Source of the DNA: Gracilaria gracilis
Lineage: Eukaryota > Rhodophyta > Florideophyceae > Gracilariales > Gracilariaceae
Reading direction: 5' to 3'
DNA length: 64,000 nt
Assembly (NCBI GenBank): GCA_030374805.1
Contig: JARGSG010000189.1
Location: 620,001-684,000, forward strand
This document shows positions 1 to 11,301 of this stretch, one piece after another. A program made the translations under genes and the position numbers. The notes beneath the pieces are model-generated. The model was given only the letters and a program-made list of their open reading frames with translations. It had not been told where the DNA came from and searched no databases. The stretch's first letter is position 1; each line of letters opens with the position of its first letter.

Positions 1-2061
1 CAGGAAAGTCATGCACCTGAATTGCACACTGACAGCACGGGTGAAGCTGATGATGTCGATAATAATGAACTCACCGGTAGTGAAGGTGAGGATGACAACC
101 AGGATGAATCCACCACGGAGGAGCCTAATGAGCCAACTGGCTCACAACCTGAGTCCCGGTACCCGCGACGAACACGCCGCGCACCTACACGGTGGTGGAA
201 CATGGCTGGCGCTGCCACATCGCAAACAGTTGAAGTGAATACAAGTGATGAACCGACTTTGAAGGAAGCCATGTGTGCGTCTCCATTGGAGAAGAGCTTA
301 TGGGAGACTGCGATCGAAGAAGAACTGGCCTCTCTTGAGAGCAAGGGTACATGGGTACCTGATCATTCTCCCGCATCGCAACCTCTGCCAACCCATATCG
401 TCCTGAAAGTGAAGCGGAATGCAGATGGGTCGGTTGAGCGCTTCAAGTCTCGTGTTGTTGCTGGTGGAAATCACCAGACTTTTGGTCAGGACTACATGGA
501 GACTTATGCACCAGTTGTGTCTTTCAACCTGGTTCGTATGTTCCTGTACCTCACCCTGTGCCTCCAGATGTTTGTTGCTCAAGTGGACGTGAAGACTGCC
601 TTCCTGAATGAAGAGCTGAGGGAGGATGTTTGGGTCACGTCTCCACGTGGTGTGCCTTGGCTGAAGCCATGCTGTTACAAGTTGGTGAAAGCCATGTACG
701 GACTTAAGCAGGCTCACCTGGCTTGGCATACAAAGTTCAGTCAAGATCTCAAGGACTTAGGATTTGAAGAACTCCCTAGTGCTCCGTGTGTGTTTAGGCG
801 CCGCATTGGGCACAACGCGTACGTATACATCCTTGTTTACGTTGATGACCTCCTGGTTTTCGCACCAACTGCTGCGCAACGTGCGTCACTCTTGGAGGAG
901 CTCAAAGGATTGTACGAACTTCGAGTTCAAGATCGAGTGAGCTTCTACCTTGGCGTTGAGTTGACTTGGGCAGCGGATTCTGAGGGTCAACTTACGGGCC
1001 TCAAGCTTGGACAGCCGCTTTACATCGAGGGAGTGCTACGCCGATTCGGACTGCACAACTCCAAGCCAGCTCCCAGTCCAATGGTGGAGTCGTTTTTCTC
1101 ATCAATAGCAGCGGAGGAGGACAAGACTGCCAAGGATGTGCAACTATATCAGCAGATGATTGGGTCCTTGCTGTACTTGGCATTGCGCACGAGACTTGAT
1201 ATTCTTGCTCCAGTCCTTATCCTTGCACGACTCTAGAACGCTCCCACAGCATACTGTAACAGAGCTGCGAAGCGAGTATTACGGTACCTGCGTGGGACGT
1301 GTGGCCATGGGTTGCTCTACCGACCTGGATCTCTGAACTTGAACGCCTTTGTGGAGGACAAGACTGCCAAGGATGTGCAACTATATCAGCAGATGATTGG
1401 GTCCTTGCTGTACTTGGCATTGCGCACGAGACTAGATATTCTTGCTCCAGTCCTTATCCTTGCACGACTCCAGAACGCTCCCACAGCATACTGTCACAGA
1501 GCTGCGAAGCGAGTACTACGGTACCTGCGTGGGACGTGTGGCCATGGGTTGCTCTACCGACCTGCATCTCTGAACTTGAACGCCTTTGTGGACTCCGACT
1601 ATGCTGGTGACACTAGTGATCGTAAGTCAATGTCCGGATATGTGATCAAACTAGGATCGGCCACTTGCTTCTTCGGTGCGAGAAAGCAAGCATCGATTGC
1701 GCTCTCCACTGGAGAAGCGGAGTACTACGCATTGACCATGGCTGCTCAAGAGGTTATCTGGATATCGCGAGTGCTTCGGGAGAGCGGGTTTGATGTGAAC
1801 GAGAAGGTCCCCATTCGCTCGGACAATCAATGTGCCATTGATTGGGCTGCTGGTGAGCGATGCCCTTCTGGACGTGCCAAACATATTGACGTGAAGCTTC
1901 ATTTCATCAGACACATGGTGAAGGACAATGTCATTGCTGTGGACTATGTTCCTAGTGAGCTAAACGATGCTGATATCTTAACCAAACCGGTGAGCCCTGC
2001 AAGAATATTTGCAATTATGAAACGAATTGGACTTGCACAGGGACTCGAGGAGGAGTGTTGA
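1..2061 (+). pseudogene. pol: Copia-1a pol (integrase C-end, reverse transcriptase, RNase H), one in-frame stop
   Basis: The reading frame is open from base 1 and continues to a TGA at 2059-2061, broken only by TAG at 1234-1236. An acidic linker comes first, then the copia reverse transcriptase with its LNEELREDVW and YVDDLLVF (catalytic DD) motifs, then RNase H with SDYAGDTSDRKS and STGEAEYYA motifs and the usual DILTKP C-terminal signature. The TAG aligns with CAG (Gln) in the duplicated unit immediately downstream, so it is most simply a C-to-T nonsense change. A 79-codon in-frame duplication lies between the transcriptase and RNase H. The stop and duplication make an active enzyme unlikely. 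Identification as copia pol is secure. Confidence 0.9.
1117..1590 (+). repeat. Tandem in-frame duplication, 2 x 237 bp, inside Copia-1a pol
   Basis: Two adjacent units, 1117-1353 and 1354-1590, are almost identical. Each encodes the DKTAKDVQLYQQM...NAPTAY...LNLNAFV stretch. The period is exactly 79 codons, so the frame is kept. Unit 1 has TAG where unit 2 has CAG. The minus-strand copy at 2770 onward has a single unit before it is truncated. Confidence 0.9.
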
Positions 2062-2769
2062 TGTTGGGACATGGTCGAGTGCCTGTCAGTCCCTCAGGTT
2101 GGTCTCGGACTACTTGGAAGCAAAGTTGCAGGGGACGATGGGCACTTTTGGGCACCCTCTTCGCAAAAGCGCATATGCGCCTCTGCTCAACCCCAACGTG
2201 AAACGGCAATATGATTGGCTACTGCAAATGTCCTTGTGCAACGTGGTGTCTACAAGTGCCATGGATTGTATGGAGAGTTATGGTGGTATGGGCCAAGTGG
2301 AGCTCTGTGATTGGACGAGGCGTAGAGTAGTAGACTGACTATGCAGATAGCGAGGATGTGCGTTTCTAGGCTGGAATGGGCGGTTTGCATGCAATATGCG
2401 ATTCTGGGCTGCGCAAGGCGGTTGTAGTGCCGCCATGCAAAATGATGATTTTTTAGATCTGGTTCTGAATCAAAGGACTGGCAATGGATTTGTAGTGTTG
2501 ATTGATTTAGTTATTTGAAATTGTTGTACTCTAGTTTGCGCGCGCTTTCCGTGTACAACTGCACACACGTGCAACTTGTAACGACCGCCGTCGTCGCTTG
2601 CTGCGATGACGGTGAAGCGCGCACTAGGGTATTTGTAGGTTGCGATCGACGACCCTCGAGTAAACGGGTCGACCTAAGGCCGTCAACCTTCACTTGTTTT
2701 ACTTTCTCTTTCTTCCATATCCATCTCTACTTACTTCCCTTTCTACCCTACCTGCGTGCGTATCGTTAA
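2056..2769 (+). repeat. Copia-1 LTR (714 bp), plus orientation
   Basis: The LTR starts TGTTGATGTTGGGAC, overlapping the last codons of pol, and ends near ...TATCGTTA. Near-identical LTRs lie at 7472-8185 and 9240-9952 in the opposite orientation. Their flanks fix both boundaries: the same TGTTGATG start joins three different flanks, and the PBS follows the end in the minus copies. There is no host gene in this stretch. Confidence 0.85.
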
Positions 2770-5700
2770 TAAGGACTGGAGCAAGAATATCAAGTCTCGT
2801 GCGCAATGCCAAGTACAACAAGGACCCAATCATCTGCTGATATAGTTGCACATCCTTGGCAGTCTTGTCCTCCTCCGCTGCTAGTGATGAGAAAAACGAC
2901 TCCACCATTGGACTGGGAGCTGGCTTGGCGTTGTGCAGTCCGAATCGGCGTAGCACTCCCTCGATGTAAAGCGGCTGTCCAAGCTTGAGGCCCGTAAGTT
3001 GACCCTCAGAATCCGCTGCCCAAGTCAACTCAACGCCAAGGTAGAAGCTCACTCGATCTTGAACTCGAAGTTCGTACAATCCTTTGAGCTCCTCCAAGAG
3101 TGACGAACGTTGCGCAGCAGTTGGTGTGAAAACCAGGAGGTCATCAACGTAAACAAGGATGTATACGTACGCGTTGTGCCCAATGCGGCGCCTAAACACA
3201 CACGGAGCACTAGGGAGTTCTTCAAATCCTAAGTCCTTGAGATCTTGACTGAACTTTGTATGCCAAGCCAGGTGAGCCTGCTTAAGTCCGTACATGGCTT
3301 TCACCAACTTCTAACAGCATGGCTTCAGCCAAGGCACACCACGTGGAGACGTGACCCAAACATCCTCCTTCAGCTCCCCATTCAAGAAGGCGGTCTTCAC
3401 GTCCACTTGAGCAACAAACATCTGGAGGCATAGGGTAAGGTACAGGAACATACGAACCAGGTTGAAAGACACAACTGGTGCATAAGTCTCCATGTAGTCC
3501 TGACCAAAAGTCTGGTGATTTCCACCAGCAACAACACGAGTTTTGAAGCGCTCAACCGACCCATCTGCATTCCGCTTCACTTTCAGGACGATATGGGTTG
3601 GCAGAGGTTGCGATGCGGGAGAATGATCAGGTACCCATGTACCCTTGCTCTCAAGAGAGGCCAGTTCTTCTTCGATCGCAGTCTCCCATAAGCTCTTCTC
3701 CAATGGAGACGCACACATGGCTTCCTTCAAAGTCGGTTCATCACTTGTATTCACTTCAACTGTTTGCGATGTGGCAGCGCCAGCCATGTTCCACCACCGT
3801 GTAGGTGCGCGGCGTGTTCGTCGCGGGTACCGGGACTCAGGTTGTGAGCCAGTTGGCTCATTAGGCTCCTCCGTGGTGGATTCATCCTGGTTGTCATCCT
3901 CACCTTCACTACCGGTGAGTTCATTATTATCGACATCATCAGCTTCACCCGTGCTGTCAGTGTGCAATTCAGGTGCATGACTTTCCTGCAGTTCAGAACC
4001 AACATCATCGTCGACCACTTCGTCAATGCAAATCTCACCGGAGTGCTCGCTGTCACTCTTGCATTCCGAGTTGCAACTGAAGTCTTCATCAGAAGCGATC
4101 TCATCATCCATGTAGCCCGTCAGATAGGACGCACCAGGGAAGGATGACTCATCAAAAGTCACATGTCGAGACTTGACAATACGTGGTATTTCATCGTCAT
4201 CTGTTACTAGAACGTCGTAGACACTATGCTCAAGAGTCTGCAAGTACACCCCCTCAAGTGCACGAGACTCGAACTTGGTGTCCGGGTTCATCTTTAATAC
4301 GTATGCCGCACACCCAAACACTCGAACATTCTTCAACGAAGGTGCGGAATCAGTTACAAGAAAGTACGGAGTGGATCCAGTAGTAGAGTGAGGAACTCTG
4401 TTGCGCACATATATAACGTGCTTCAACGCATACGGCCATAAACATTCTGGCAGATTGGCCTGTAGCAACAACGCTCGAGCAGCTTCCTCCATTGTGCGAT
4501 TAATGCGCTCTGCTATTGCATTGTGCTCAGGGGTGTACGGAGGTGAGAACGAGGTTCCTTGGAGACCGTTTGCAGAGTTTTCCTGCAGAGCAATGTACTC
4601 TTCTGCATTATCTGAGTGCACTTTGGCAATTTGACCTCCTCCAAGCTGCTGGAGCTTCTGTGCTACAGCCGCATACACTTCTGCAAGTTCACTTCGGTGT
4701 ACCATAAACCCGATTAATGCATACCTAGAGTGTTCATCAATGAATGCTGACGCGTATTGGAAGTGATCTGGAAATGACGGGAGCAAGGGCCCTAGGATAT
4801 CAGAGTGCACAATGTCTCCGACACCAGTGGCACGATCAAACTTGCCTAAGAACGGAAGTTTGTGGGCCTTTCCAAGTCGACATGGGCGACAGACCTCCTC
4901 CATTTGAGCCAGCTTCGGCACTCCATTGGCATACTTGTGCACAACCTGCAAGTCTCTTGGGTTGATATGCGCAAGTCGTCGATGCCATAGTTGAGCCAAG
5001 TCATTGTCGCGTGCAGAAAGGGCATGCCTAGAGTTAACTTTCGTGAGTGGATCCGGCAGAGTGTACAAACCTGACCGTTTATCTCTTTGACCGCATCCAA
5101 TAACAAACCCATCAACATGCGTGAGACGCACATCGCGAGCACGGAAGAAAGACTCGATACCCTTATCAGCCATACGTCCCACAGACACCAAGTTATATTC
5201 GAGATCCGGAACCAAGAGTGCATCTGTGAGACGCAAGTTCGCATTCTCGAACGGTAGTATGACATCACCTCGTTGTGTAGCAGTCACAGTAGACTTATCA
5301 GCCAGCAATATGGTTCGTTCGTTAACTTCATGCAACGAACTGGGGACAAATACAGACTTGGAGAAAAAGAAGTGCGATGTTGCACCACTGTCTGCATATG
5401 TGTCCATAACCCTCTCTGCTGGTGGGAGTACGGTAGACTTCTCCACGGACATTCCTGCGATTTCAATCTTTGAGGACTTTCCGGACGACCTTGTCGATGG
5501 CTTGGAACTTCCTGGTTTATCCTTAGACCTCACCTTCAACTTGTCAAGAATGCTCTTGGGCAAGTGATTGTCAGGGTTGTCAGGGTTCATGTGACATCGA
5601 TCAACAGTGTGTCCATCACGATCACAGAAGGTACAATGGTAACCATTACTGGTAGCGGCAGCATACGCACGCCCCGAAGACTCGTTGTGGGTGTGACCAT

Positions 5701-6463
5701 CTGAGTTGTCACCGTCCTTGTGGTCCAGACTGACAGGTCCGGAAGAGGATTTGAAGCTTCCAGAGCCTTTGGTCTTGCCTTTCTTGCGAGTGCGAGTGCG
5801 ACCAGAACTTCCCGAAACCATCTGTCGTGCATTATACTCGTCAATTAGAGTTGTTGCAACATAGTCCCAAGTAAGATCAGATATGTCCTTGGTGCGAAGT
5901 GCGGCTGCCGTGGACTCCAATGAGCAGCTGGGGTCAATAGAGGCAAGTAGCATCGGGGCCTTGTAAGATTCCGGAATAGCAGCGTCCTTGCCCATGCGAT
6001 CCAACTGCGAGAACAGGGCAGTGAACTGGTCCACATATTCTGACATGTTCTGACCACTGTACGACATACGGAATAGTTGCGTTTGTACGGCGATCCGATA
6101 GACTGTGCGATTGGAGGCGTAGCGTGCATCGAGCAGTTCAAGCATGCGTCCCGGATCATCATCAACATCCATTACAACTCGTAGAGGAGAATCACCAAGT
6201 GCACAAATAATGATAGCACATGCTTTCTCCCGTTTCGCCATGATACGAGAGCTGCTTTGAGAGCTACTTGGAGCCGTATCTTGGGTAGTAGCAGCTGTTG
6301 AGGATTGCTCTGAACTCGATATTACAACGTTCCAGACACCTTTGATTCGGCATGCGGCACGAAGGCGATGGCGCCAAAGGGTATAATCTTCCCCACGCTT
6401 ACCATGAAAGCGTGGGATCTTGACACCAGAGTTGGTTTCAGACTCAACTTCCGAGTCCGACAT
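2770..6463 (-). pseudogene. gag-pol: Copia-1b gag-pol polyprotein, one nonsense codon, truncated
   Basis: The ATG at 6461-6463 opens a long frame that is intact down to TAG at 3311-3313 and then continues in the same frame to the truncation at 2770. Order: gag (WRHRLRAACRIKG region), a CCHC zinc knuckle with C-x2-C-x4-H-x4-C at about residues 277-290, an aspartic protease with DSGA at about 358, a GAG-pre-integrase HRRLAH motif, an integrase with the D-D-E set (HSDILG, HSDNAEE, IAERINRT), then a reverse transcriptase with YVDDLLVF. The TAG replaces TAC (Tyr) of Copia-1a. This is the most complete Copia-1 coding copy here. It needs only one base for a continuous frame, but lacks RNase H. Confidence 0.9.
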
Positions 6464-6574
6464 GTTCCAATACAGAGTTATCAACCTCCAGTACAAGGGA
6501 TTTCACAAGTAGAAGAGAAACGAAGGAATGAGAGAAGCCGCGTGAGGGAAACAATTCTTCCGTCACAAAAAAGG

Positions 6575-6965
6575 GTAGGGCTGGAGTGGAGTAAGGACTC
6601 AACACTAAACAGCGAGGACGCCAGCGGAGAATCTGTAACGAAGTCTGCAACGCTCGTCTGGACGCGTCCAGTACGCGATCACAAGCGGAGTGGAACTCGA
6701 CGCTTGGAGTATACTCACGGGTGAGAGACAACCAACCCGGAACGGAAAGGGCAGAGTGAAGGATACAATGCCACTTCCCCACAAGCAAATAAAGGAGGGG
6801 CTGGAGTGGAGTCAAGCTCAACAATCAACAGCGAGGACGCCAGCGGAGACTGTGGGGTAGTCTGCAACGCTCGTCGGGACGCGTCCCGTACGCGATCACG
6901 GGCGGAGTTCGGAGACTCGACGCCTGGAGCAAGCTCACGGGTGAGGTACAACTCGAACCCGGAAT
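6575..6965 (-). repeat. Tandem duplication (period about 219 bp) in the Copia-1b leader
   Basis: The block with the landmark cagcgaggacgccagcgga occurs at 6610 and again at 6829, each followed by related copies of the ...acgcgtcc(a/c)gtacgcgatcac... text. The sister copy at 8575-8730 has only one block, so the duplication arose in this lineage. It lies in the untranslated leader between primer site and gag. Confidence 0.8.
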
Positions 6966-7019
6966 GATGATGATACTTCTAAAGCGGGCGCACTGACAGG
7001 AGAAACTACCTCCGCTACC

Positions 7020-7192
7020 CTGTGGGTCCGAACCCCTGGTCCCCGGTTACTCTCCCCGGGTGAGGCACGATTTGATCACCTACCAAGCTCTGCGTACTTC
7101 AGAGCGAGGCGCTGTTAGTCCCTACGAGACGTCCCAAGGAGGGTACTAGTCGAGATACACTTTCCCCAGTTAAACCCTTGCTGGTCTCTTAC
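7020..7192 (-). other. Conserved leader block / candidate 173-nt 5'-UTR intron of Copia-1b
   Basis: On the minus strand the block starts with GTAAGAG (7186-7192) and ends CCCACAG before GGTA (7020-7024), a plausible splice donor and acceptor. The same block, also 173 nt, is in the deleted copy (8795-8967). A clearly related 170-nt block is in the otherwise different Copia-2 leader (16497-16666). Cross-family conservation of a non-coding leader is unusual. It could be an intron, a packaging or dimerisation RNA, or a translation element. Splicing is inferred from sequence only. Confidence 0.45.
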
Positions 7193-7457
7193 AAGAAAGT
7201 AGCTCGGTCTTTCGGCGCAGTACGGTCGCTCCTACGCTTCCAAGCCCGTTTCATCGACCTCCGTACTCCACGGACGCAGAGCAGGATTTGCTGTCTCCCT
7301 TGTCTCGAGCCGGCGGGTTACTAACAAACGCGATATGTGTTCACCATGCGCCAGAGAGAAAGCAGCGGGGTACTCAAACGCAGATAGGAAAACTTCTTGA
7401 ATCCAAAGAAACGTAGTAAGTAAGAAATGAGCGCGACGTCTGCAAGTTGTCGACGCT

Positions 7458-7471
7458 CTGGGCCCATATCC
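7458..7471 (-). promoter_or_regulatory. Primer binding site of Copia-1b (initiator tRNA-Met anticodon-stem type)
   Basis: The minus strand reads GGATATGGGCCCAG directly after the LTR end, one base off the GGTTATGGGCCCAG seen in the other copia elements here. Such sites match the anticodon arm of initiator tRNA-Met, as in Drosophila copia, rather than the tRNA 3' end. Confidence 0.7.
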
Positions 7472-8185
7472 TAACGTTACGCACGCAGGTAGGGTAGAAA
7501 GGGAAGTAAGTAGAGATGGATGTTGAAGAAAGAGAAAGTAAAACAAGTGAAGGTTGACGGCCTTGGGTCGACCGGTTTACTCGAGGGTCGTCGATCGCAA
7601 CCTACAAATACCCTAGCGCGCGCTTCACCGTCGTCGCAGCAAGCGACGACGGCGGTTATTACAAGTTGCACGTGTGTGCAGTTGTACACGGAAAGCGCGC
7701 GCAAACTAGAGTACAACAATTTCAAATAACTAAATCAATCAACACTACAAATCCATTGCCAGTCCTTTGATTCAGAACCAGATCTAAAAGATCATCAATT
7801 TGCATGGCGGCACTACAACCGCCTTGCGCAGCCCAGAATCGCATATTGCATGCAAAACCGCCCATTCCAGCCTAGAAACGCACATCCTCGCTATCTGCAT
7901 AGTTAGTCTACTACTCTAAGCCTCGTCCAATCACAGAGCTCCACTTGGCCTATACCACCATAACTCTCCATACAATCCATGGCACTTGTAGACACCACGT
8001 TGCACAAGGACATTTGCAGTAGCCAATCATATTGCCGTTTCACGTTGGGGTTGAGCAGAGGCGCATATGCGCTTTTGCGAAGAGGGTGCCCAAAAGTGCC
8101 CATCGTCCCCTGCAACTTTGCTTCCAAGTAGTCCGAGACCAACCTGAAGGACTGACAGGCACTCGACCATGTCCCAACATCAACA
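7472..8185 (-). repeat. Copia-1 LTR (714 bp), minus orientation, shared between two elements
   Basis: It runs from TGTTGATG at 8185 to ...CGTTA at 7472 on the minus strand. On its low side the primer site of Copia-1b follows. On its high side it is fused to a gag fragment of the deleted copy, so it acts as 5' LTR of one element and 3' LTR of the other. Confidence 0.88.
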
Positions 8186-8456
8186 CACCAAGTGCACAAA
8201 TAATGATAGCACATGCTTTCTCCCGTTTCACCCTGATACGAGAGCTGCTTTGGGAGCTACTTGGAGCCGTATCTTGGGTAGTAGCAGCTGATGAGGATTG
8301 CTCTGAACTCGATACCACAACGTTCCAAACACCTTTGATTCGGCATGCGGCACGAAGGCGATGGCGCCAAAGGGTATAATCTTCCCCACGCTTACCATGA
8401 AGGCGTGGGATCTTGACACCAGAGTTGGTTTCAGACTCAACTTCCGAGTCCGACAT
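8186..8456 (-). pseudogene. gag: Copia-1c gag fragment
   Basis: The ATG at 8454-8456 begins MSDSEVESETNSGVKIPR, the same start as the Copia-1b polyprotein. About 90 codons follow before the junction with the LTR. It is a deletion remnant with no protease, integrase or transcriptase. Confidence 0.85.
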
Positions 8457-8794
8457 GTTCCAAAACAGAGTTACCAAACTCCAGTACAAGGGATTTCACG
8501 AGTAAAAGAGAAACGAAGGAATCAGAGAAGCGGCGTGAGGGAAACAATTCTTCTTTCACAAAGGAGGGTAGGGCTGGAGTGGAGTAAGGACTCAACACTA
8601 AACAGCGGGGACGCCAGCGGAGACTGTGAGGGTAATCTGCAACGCTCGTCGGGACGCGTCCCGTACGCGATCACGGGCGGAGTTCGGAGACTCGACGCCT
8701 GGAGCAAGCTCACGGGTGAGGTACAACTCGAACCCGGAATGATGATGAAACTTCTTAGGCGGGCGAACTGACCGGAGAAACTACCTCCGCTACC

Positions 8795-8967
8795 CTGTGG
8801 GTCCGAACCCCTGGTCCCCGGTCACTCTCTCCGGGTGAGGTACGATTTGATCACCTGCCAAGCTCTGCGTACTTCAGAGCGAGGCGCTGTTAGTCCCTAC
8901 GAGACGTCCCAAGGAGGGTACTAGTCGAGATACACGTTCCCCAGTTGAACCCTTGCTGGTCTCTTAC
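8795..8967 (-). other. Conserved leader block / candidate intron of Copia-1c
   Basis: Same length and end motifs as the block at 7020-7192: GTAAGAG at 8961-8967 and CCCACAG at 8795-8799 on the minus strand. The two Copia-1 copies agree closely here. Confidence 0.45.
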
Positions 8968-9225
8968 GAGAAAGTAGCTCGGTCTTTCGGCGCAGTACGG
9001 TCGCTCCTACGCTTCCAAGCCCGTTTCATCGACCTCCGTACTCCACGGACGCAGAGCAGGATTTGCTGTCTCCCTTGTCTCGAGCCGGCGGGTTACTAAC
9101 AAACGCGATATGTGTTCACCATTCGCCAGAGAGAAAACAGCGGGGTACTCTAACGCAGATAGGAAAACTTCCAAAGAAAGGTAGTAAGTAAGAAATGAGC
9201 GCGACGTCTGCAAGTTGTCGACGCT

Positions 9226-9239
9226 CTGGGCCCATAACC
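9226..9239 (-). promoter_or_regulatory. Primer binding site of Copia-1c
   Basis: The minus strand reads GGTTATGGGCCCAG immediately after the LTR, matching the initiator tRNA-Met anticodon arm. Confidence 0.75.
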
Positions 9240-9952
9240 TTACGATACGCACGCAGGTAGGGTAGAAGGGAAGTAAGTAGAGATGGATATGGAAGAAAGA
9301 GAAAGTAAAACAAGTGAAGGTTGACGGCCTTGGGTCGACCCGTTTACTCGAGGGTCGTCAATCGCAACCTACAAATACCCTAGCGCGCGCTTCACCGTCG
9401 TCACAGCAAGCGACGACGGCGGTTATTACAAGTTGCACGTGTGTGCAGTTGTACACGGAAAGTGCGCGCAAACTGGAGTACAACAATTTCAAATAACTAA
9501 ATCAATCAACACTACAAATCCATTGCCAGTCCTTTGATTCAGAACCAGATCTAAAAAATCATCAATTTGCATGGTGGCACTCCAACCGCCTTGCGCATCC
9601 CAGAATCGCATATTGCATGCAAAACCGCCCATTCCAGCCTAGGAAAGCACATCCTCGCTATCTGCATAGTCAGTCTACTACTCTAAGCCTCGTCCAATCA
9701 CAGAGCTCCACTTGGCCTATACCACCATAACTCTCCATACAATCCATGGCACTTGTAGACACCACGTTGCACAAGGACATTTGCAGTAGCCAATCATATT
9801 GCCGTTTCACGTTGGGGTTGAGCAGAGGCGCATATGCGCTTTTGCGAAGAGGGTGCCCAAAAGGGCCCATCGTCCCCTGAGACTTTGCTTCCAAGTAGTC
9901 CGAGACCAACCTGTAGAACTGACCGGCACTCGACCATGTCCCAACATCAACA
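9240..9952 (-). repeat. Copia-1 LTR (713 bp), 5' LTR of Copia-1c
   Basis: Runs from TGTTGATG at 9952 to ...ATCGTAA at 9240 on the minus strand, followed by the primer site. The flank TTACCACAGTG continues an interrupted Copia-2-type LTR (compare 12003 onward), so this marks a nested insertion. Confidence 0.88.
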
Positions 9953-10294
9953 TTACCACAGTGTTCGTGTAATCCTCATGGCTGTACCTGACTCATCACC
10001 ATAGCGCACCAAGTTGAATCAATGTGTTCAACATGTCCACGTACATAACTGTGCACACTGTCCAGCATACCTATCTGTGCTAGCTACACACGTGTAGCCC
10101 AGAACAACCCAGTAGTGCCATAACACTTGTACACACTACGTTGCATGTGCACATTTGCAGTAGCCAATCAGAAGCCAGTTTCACGTTGAGTTTGCAAAAA
10201 CGCGCATATGCGCTTTTCCAGCAGCACCCTCGAAAACAGCCCATGCTCCCCTGCACTTTTGGTTTGAGTGACAGCACTAGGTCAACATCCAACA
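9953..10294 (-). repeat. Copia-2-type LTR fragment (5' 342 bp), interrupted by Copia-1c
   Basis: Closely matches 12003-12345, including the gcgcatatgcgctttt core and the TGTTGGA-type start at 10294. The rest of this LTR was displaced by the Copia-1 cluster and is outside the window. Confidence 0.85.
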
Positions 10295-11287
10295 CACCAT
10301 CCAACACAGTGGAGCGTACAGAACGACATCAGTCATAGTTTCACATACCAAGGTACCATTTTAGACTTGTCTCATGTGAACAGCTTGATGTCAGTGACAG
10401 CATGACATCCGACACCCTTCCTCTGTTACTGACGTCAAGCGAGTAGCACAAGCACCAACAGCACAATTAACTTGGTGAGCGATGGTGACAACCAGTTCAA
10501 TAGCCTAATGAGATTTGTCAAAGTCCATATTCTTACATCTATGACCAGTGTCCTTCTACCACACTTGCGTACTGTTTGACTTAATATGAGAGTGAAAGCA
10601 TCGGGTCTTCTTTCAACACCCTCCTTCTGTCACTCACTTCAATCGCAGTACTTCACCGCTTGTAACGAAGGCAATGAGACACCATCTTCTAAGCAGGAAA
10701 GAAATGAGAAGACAGTGAGAGGTCAAATCTCAAGGATGATCTTCCCTCCTTCTATCATTGCAGTGATGACCAAGAATGCCGAGCACACACGTAGTGCACG
10801 GACTTCAACAACAACTGCTGAGCACAAAGCTAGTGCCCAGACTTCGATAAAAATGGTCTCAACCTCTCGGATCAGAACCCGCAAACACGACGCGGGGATC
10901 CGAACAACAAAGGAGAAGAGAGGGAGACCAAACTAAGAAGATAGCGATCGACATTAAGGTTTTTTTCTCAATCAATTCCAATTTTATTTAAAATGTTCCC
11001 AATGTCCCCTTAAGAGCAGCAGGGTAACTACAATAAAGGCAATAACGAGCACTCAAACAAAATCATGATAGAGAGTCAACGTCAAACCACTACCAACACC
11101 CCGCCCTCAGCGAGGAACGCAATCGAAAAAGGGAATTACATCACCAACGAAACCAACCAATAGCACAAGAAAGGGAATCGATTAAACAACGGAAACATCA
11201 ACAACGGCGATGAATAACGAGGTTGGCGGTGAGGGAGAGCGGCGGTAAGGGAATCATGACGAACGAAATCGGCAGAGGTCAGCGGGG
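10295..11287 (-). mobile_element. Copia-2b internal and leader fragments, no coding capacity seen
   Basis: The part at about 10780-10920 matches the Copia-2 leader at 17390-17530 (gtgcacggacttcaacaacaactgct block and the nearby aaacacgacgcggggatcc). Two further LTR-start-like junctions, a purine tract followed by TGTCGG at 10414 and TGTTGAAAG at 10618 on the minus strand, indicate stacked LTR fragments. I see no gag-pol frame. The open frame at 10586-10936 is just the leader read on the other strand. Confidence 0.7.
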
Positions 11288-11301
11288 CTGGGCCCATAAC
11301 C
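11288..11301 (-). promoter_or_regulatory. Primer binding site of Copia-2b
   Basis: The minus strand reads GGTTATGGGCCCAG, identical to the sites at 9226, 17815 and 46326. Confidence 0.75.

Larger units (their letters stand above)
1..2769 (+). mobile_element. Copia-1a: 3' part of a Ty1/copia retrotransposon with its 3' LTR
   Basis: The element enters from the left edge of the window. It contains the end of the integrase region, reverse transcriptase, RNase H and one LTR. The same family recurs on the minus strand at 2770-8185 and 8186-9952 with near-identical protein sequence. The plus-strand LTR ends at about 2769, where it abuts a minus-strand copy of the same pol gene, so positions 1-1222 are repeated in inverted orientation at about 2770-3988. 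No target-site duplication can be tested because the left side is outside the window. Confidence 0.9.
2770..8185 (-). mobile_element. Copia-1b: 3'-truncated Ty1/copia element, minus strand
   Basis: Reading leftwards there is a 5' LTR (7472-8185), a tRNA-type primer site, a roughly 1-kb leader, gag-pol, and then an abrupt end at 2770 where pol meets the inverted LTR of Copia-1a. About 850 bp encoding RNase H, and the 3' LTR, are missing. Its LTR also serves as the downstream LTR of the deleted copy at 8186-9952, which suggests a recombination product rather than two independent insertions. Confidence 0.85.
8186..9952 (-). mobile_element. Copia-1c: internally deleted copia element
   Basis: It has its own 5' LTR (9240-9952), primer site and leader, and the first ~90 codons of gag. 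It then jumps straight into the LTR at 8185. The deletion joins gag codons ...CALG to the TGTTGATG start of the LTR across a 2-bp TG overlap. It inserted into a Copia-2-type LTR, whose sequence resumes at 9953. Confidence 0.85.
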
